Source of the DNA: Prevotellaceae bacterium
GTDB lineage: Bacteria; Bacteroidota; Bacteroidia; Bacteroidales; Bacteroidaceae
Length of the DNA: 5,814 bases
Direction: 5' to 3'
NCBI GenBank assembly: GCA_003150315.1
Contig: QAML01000031.1
Span: forward strand, 1-5,814
The number at the start of each line of letters is the position of its first letter. The first letter of the stretch is position 1. This document shows, piece by piece, positions 5,602 through 5,814 of the stretch. The notes under the pieces were generated by a model. It searched no databases and was not told where the DNA came from. It saw nothing but the letters and a program-made list of their open reading frames with translations. Both the position numbers and the translations under genes were made by a program.

Positions 5602-5643
5602 GCAAAATAAAAGACAGCGCAGTCCTACCACTACACTATCTTT
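5602..5643 (-). terminator. Intrinsic terminator after the right-edge sensor kinase
   Basis: AAAGATAGTGTAG (5643-5631) pairs with CTGCGCTGTCTTT (5622-5610) over 13 positions, including three G-U pairs, around an 8-nt loop, and is followed by TATTTTGC. On the plus strand the same positions would be A-C mismatches, so the hairpin is specific to minus-strand transcription. It starts 17 nt after the kinase stop and isolates the kinase from the control region that follows. Confidence 0.78.
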
Positions 5644-5660
5644 CATAGATTCTACATAAT

Positions 5661-5814
5661 TTATAAGTACAGCATTACCTTTACAGTAAAAATCTGATTT
5701 GTATTCGAAACATCCATAAATCCCTGATATTTCTCTACCATCTTCCTGACATTTGCAAGACCAATGCCATGTCCTTTTTCTTCCTTCGTTGACAATAATT
5801 TATTTTTCTCTACA
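5661..5814 (-). CDS. GHKL-family sensor histidine kinase, C-terminal 50 residues (5' end beyond window)
   Basis: Only the last 50 codons and the TAA stop are visible. They contain the G-box of a GHKL ATPase, GHGIGLANVRKMVEKY, followed by the closing strands MDVSNTNQIFTVKVMLYL. This is the nucleotide-lid and C-terminal end typical of AgrC- or NatK-like kinases, which usually end within about 35 residues of this motif. The catalytic end appears intact. It is the second GHKL kinase in the window: the other, at the left edge, is broken. Its partner regulator, presumably a LytTR protein, should lie to the right of the window. A terminator follows, so it is a separate transcription unit from the secreted-protein genes, but it could still control them. 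Confidence 0.88.
   Translation of the reverse strand, partial: VEKNKLLSTKEEKGHGIGLANVRKMVEKYQGFMDVSNTNQIFTVKVMLYL

Noticed and set aside
5281..5660. Search for tRNA, known riboswitch, CRISPR or att site in the largest gene-free region
   Set aside because: No cloverleaf, aptamer motif, regularly spaced repeats or integrase neighbour is visible.

Overview
The window looks like a chromosomal accessory locus from a low-GC Gram-positive gut anaerobe, most likely a Clostridia/Lachnospiraceae-type bacterium. That is inferred from the AT-rich composition, AGGAGG-type ribosome binding sites, GTG/TTG starts, and the AgrC/AgrA-like GHKL plus LytTR two-component proteins. I cannot name a species. Every gene I can support lies on the minus strand, so the locus reads from right to left.

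Layout in reading order. (1) 5814-5661: the last 50 codons of a GHKL sensor kinase, closed by an intrinsic terminator (5643-5602). (2) 5660-5248: a gene-free control region of about 410 bp. It holds a perfect 10-bp direct repeat with 21-bp periodicity, an extended -10 promoter just downstream, and a roughly 210-nt leader closed by a 14-bp perfect inverted repeat. (3) 5247-4864: a 127-residue secreted basic protein of unrecognised function, followed by a hairpin terminator (4847-4818). (4) 4797-1412: a tightly packed set of a 352-residue secreted protein, two six-helix ABC permeases and an ABC ATPase with a glutamate in the Q-loop, as in lantibiotic-immunity (LanF/BcrA-like) transporters. (5) 1411-1175: a short intergenic region with a large inverted repeat that may be a small mobile element, then a good sigma-A promoter. 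(6) 1174-452: a LytTR response regulator. (7) 451-1: a GHKL kinase whose start codon directly follows the regulator's stop. It has lost its membrane sensor domain and reading frame, leaving an intact cytoplasmic kinase part that runs off the left edge.

Working model (inference): the small secreted protein is the main product. It is made in excess because of the terminator after its gene. The second secreted protein and the ABC transporter handle, export or protect against it or a related surface-active compound. LytTR regulation acts at the tandem repeat in front of the promoter. No modification enzyme, double-glycine leader or peptidase-type exporter is present, so this is not a standard lantibiotic or class IIb bacteriocin operon. 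The broken kinase suggests that the local two-component system is now signal-blind, silent, or served by another kinase such as the one at the right edge.
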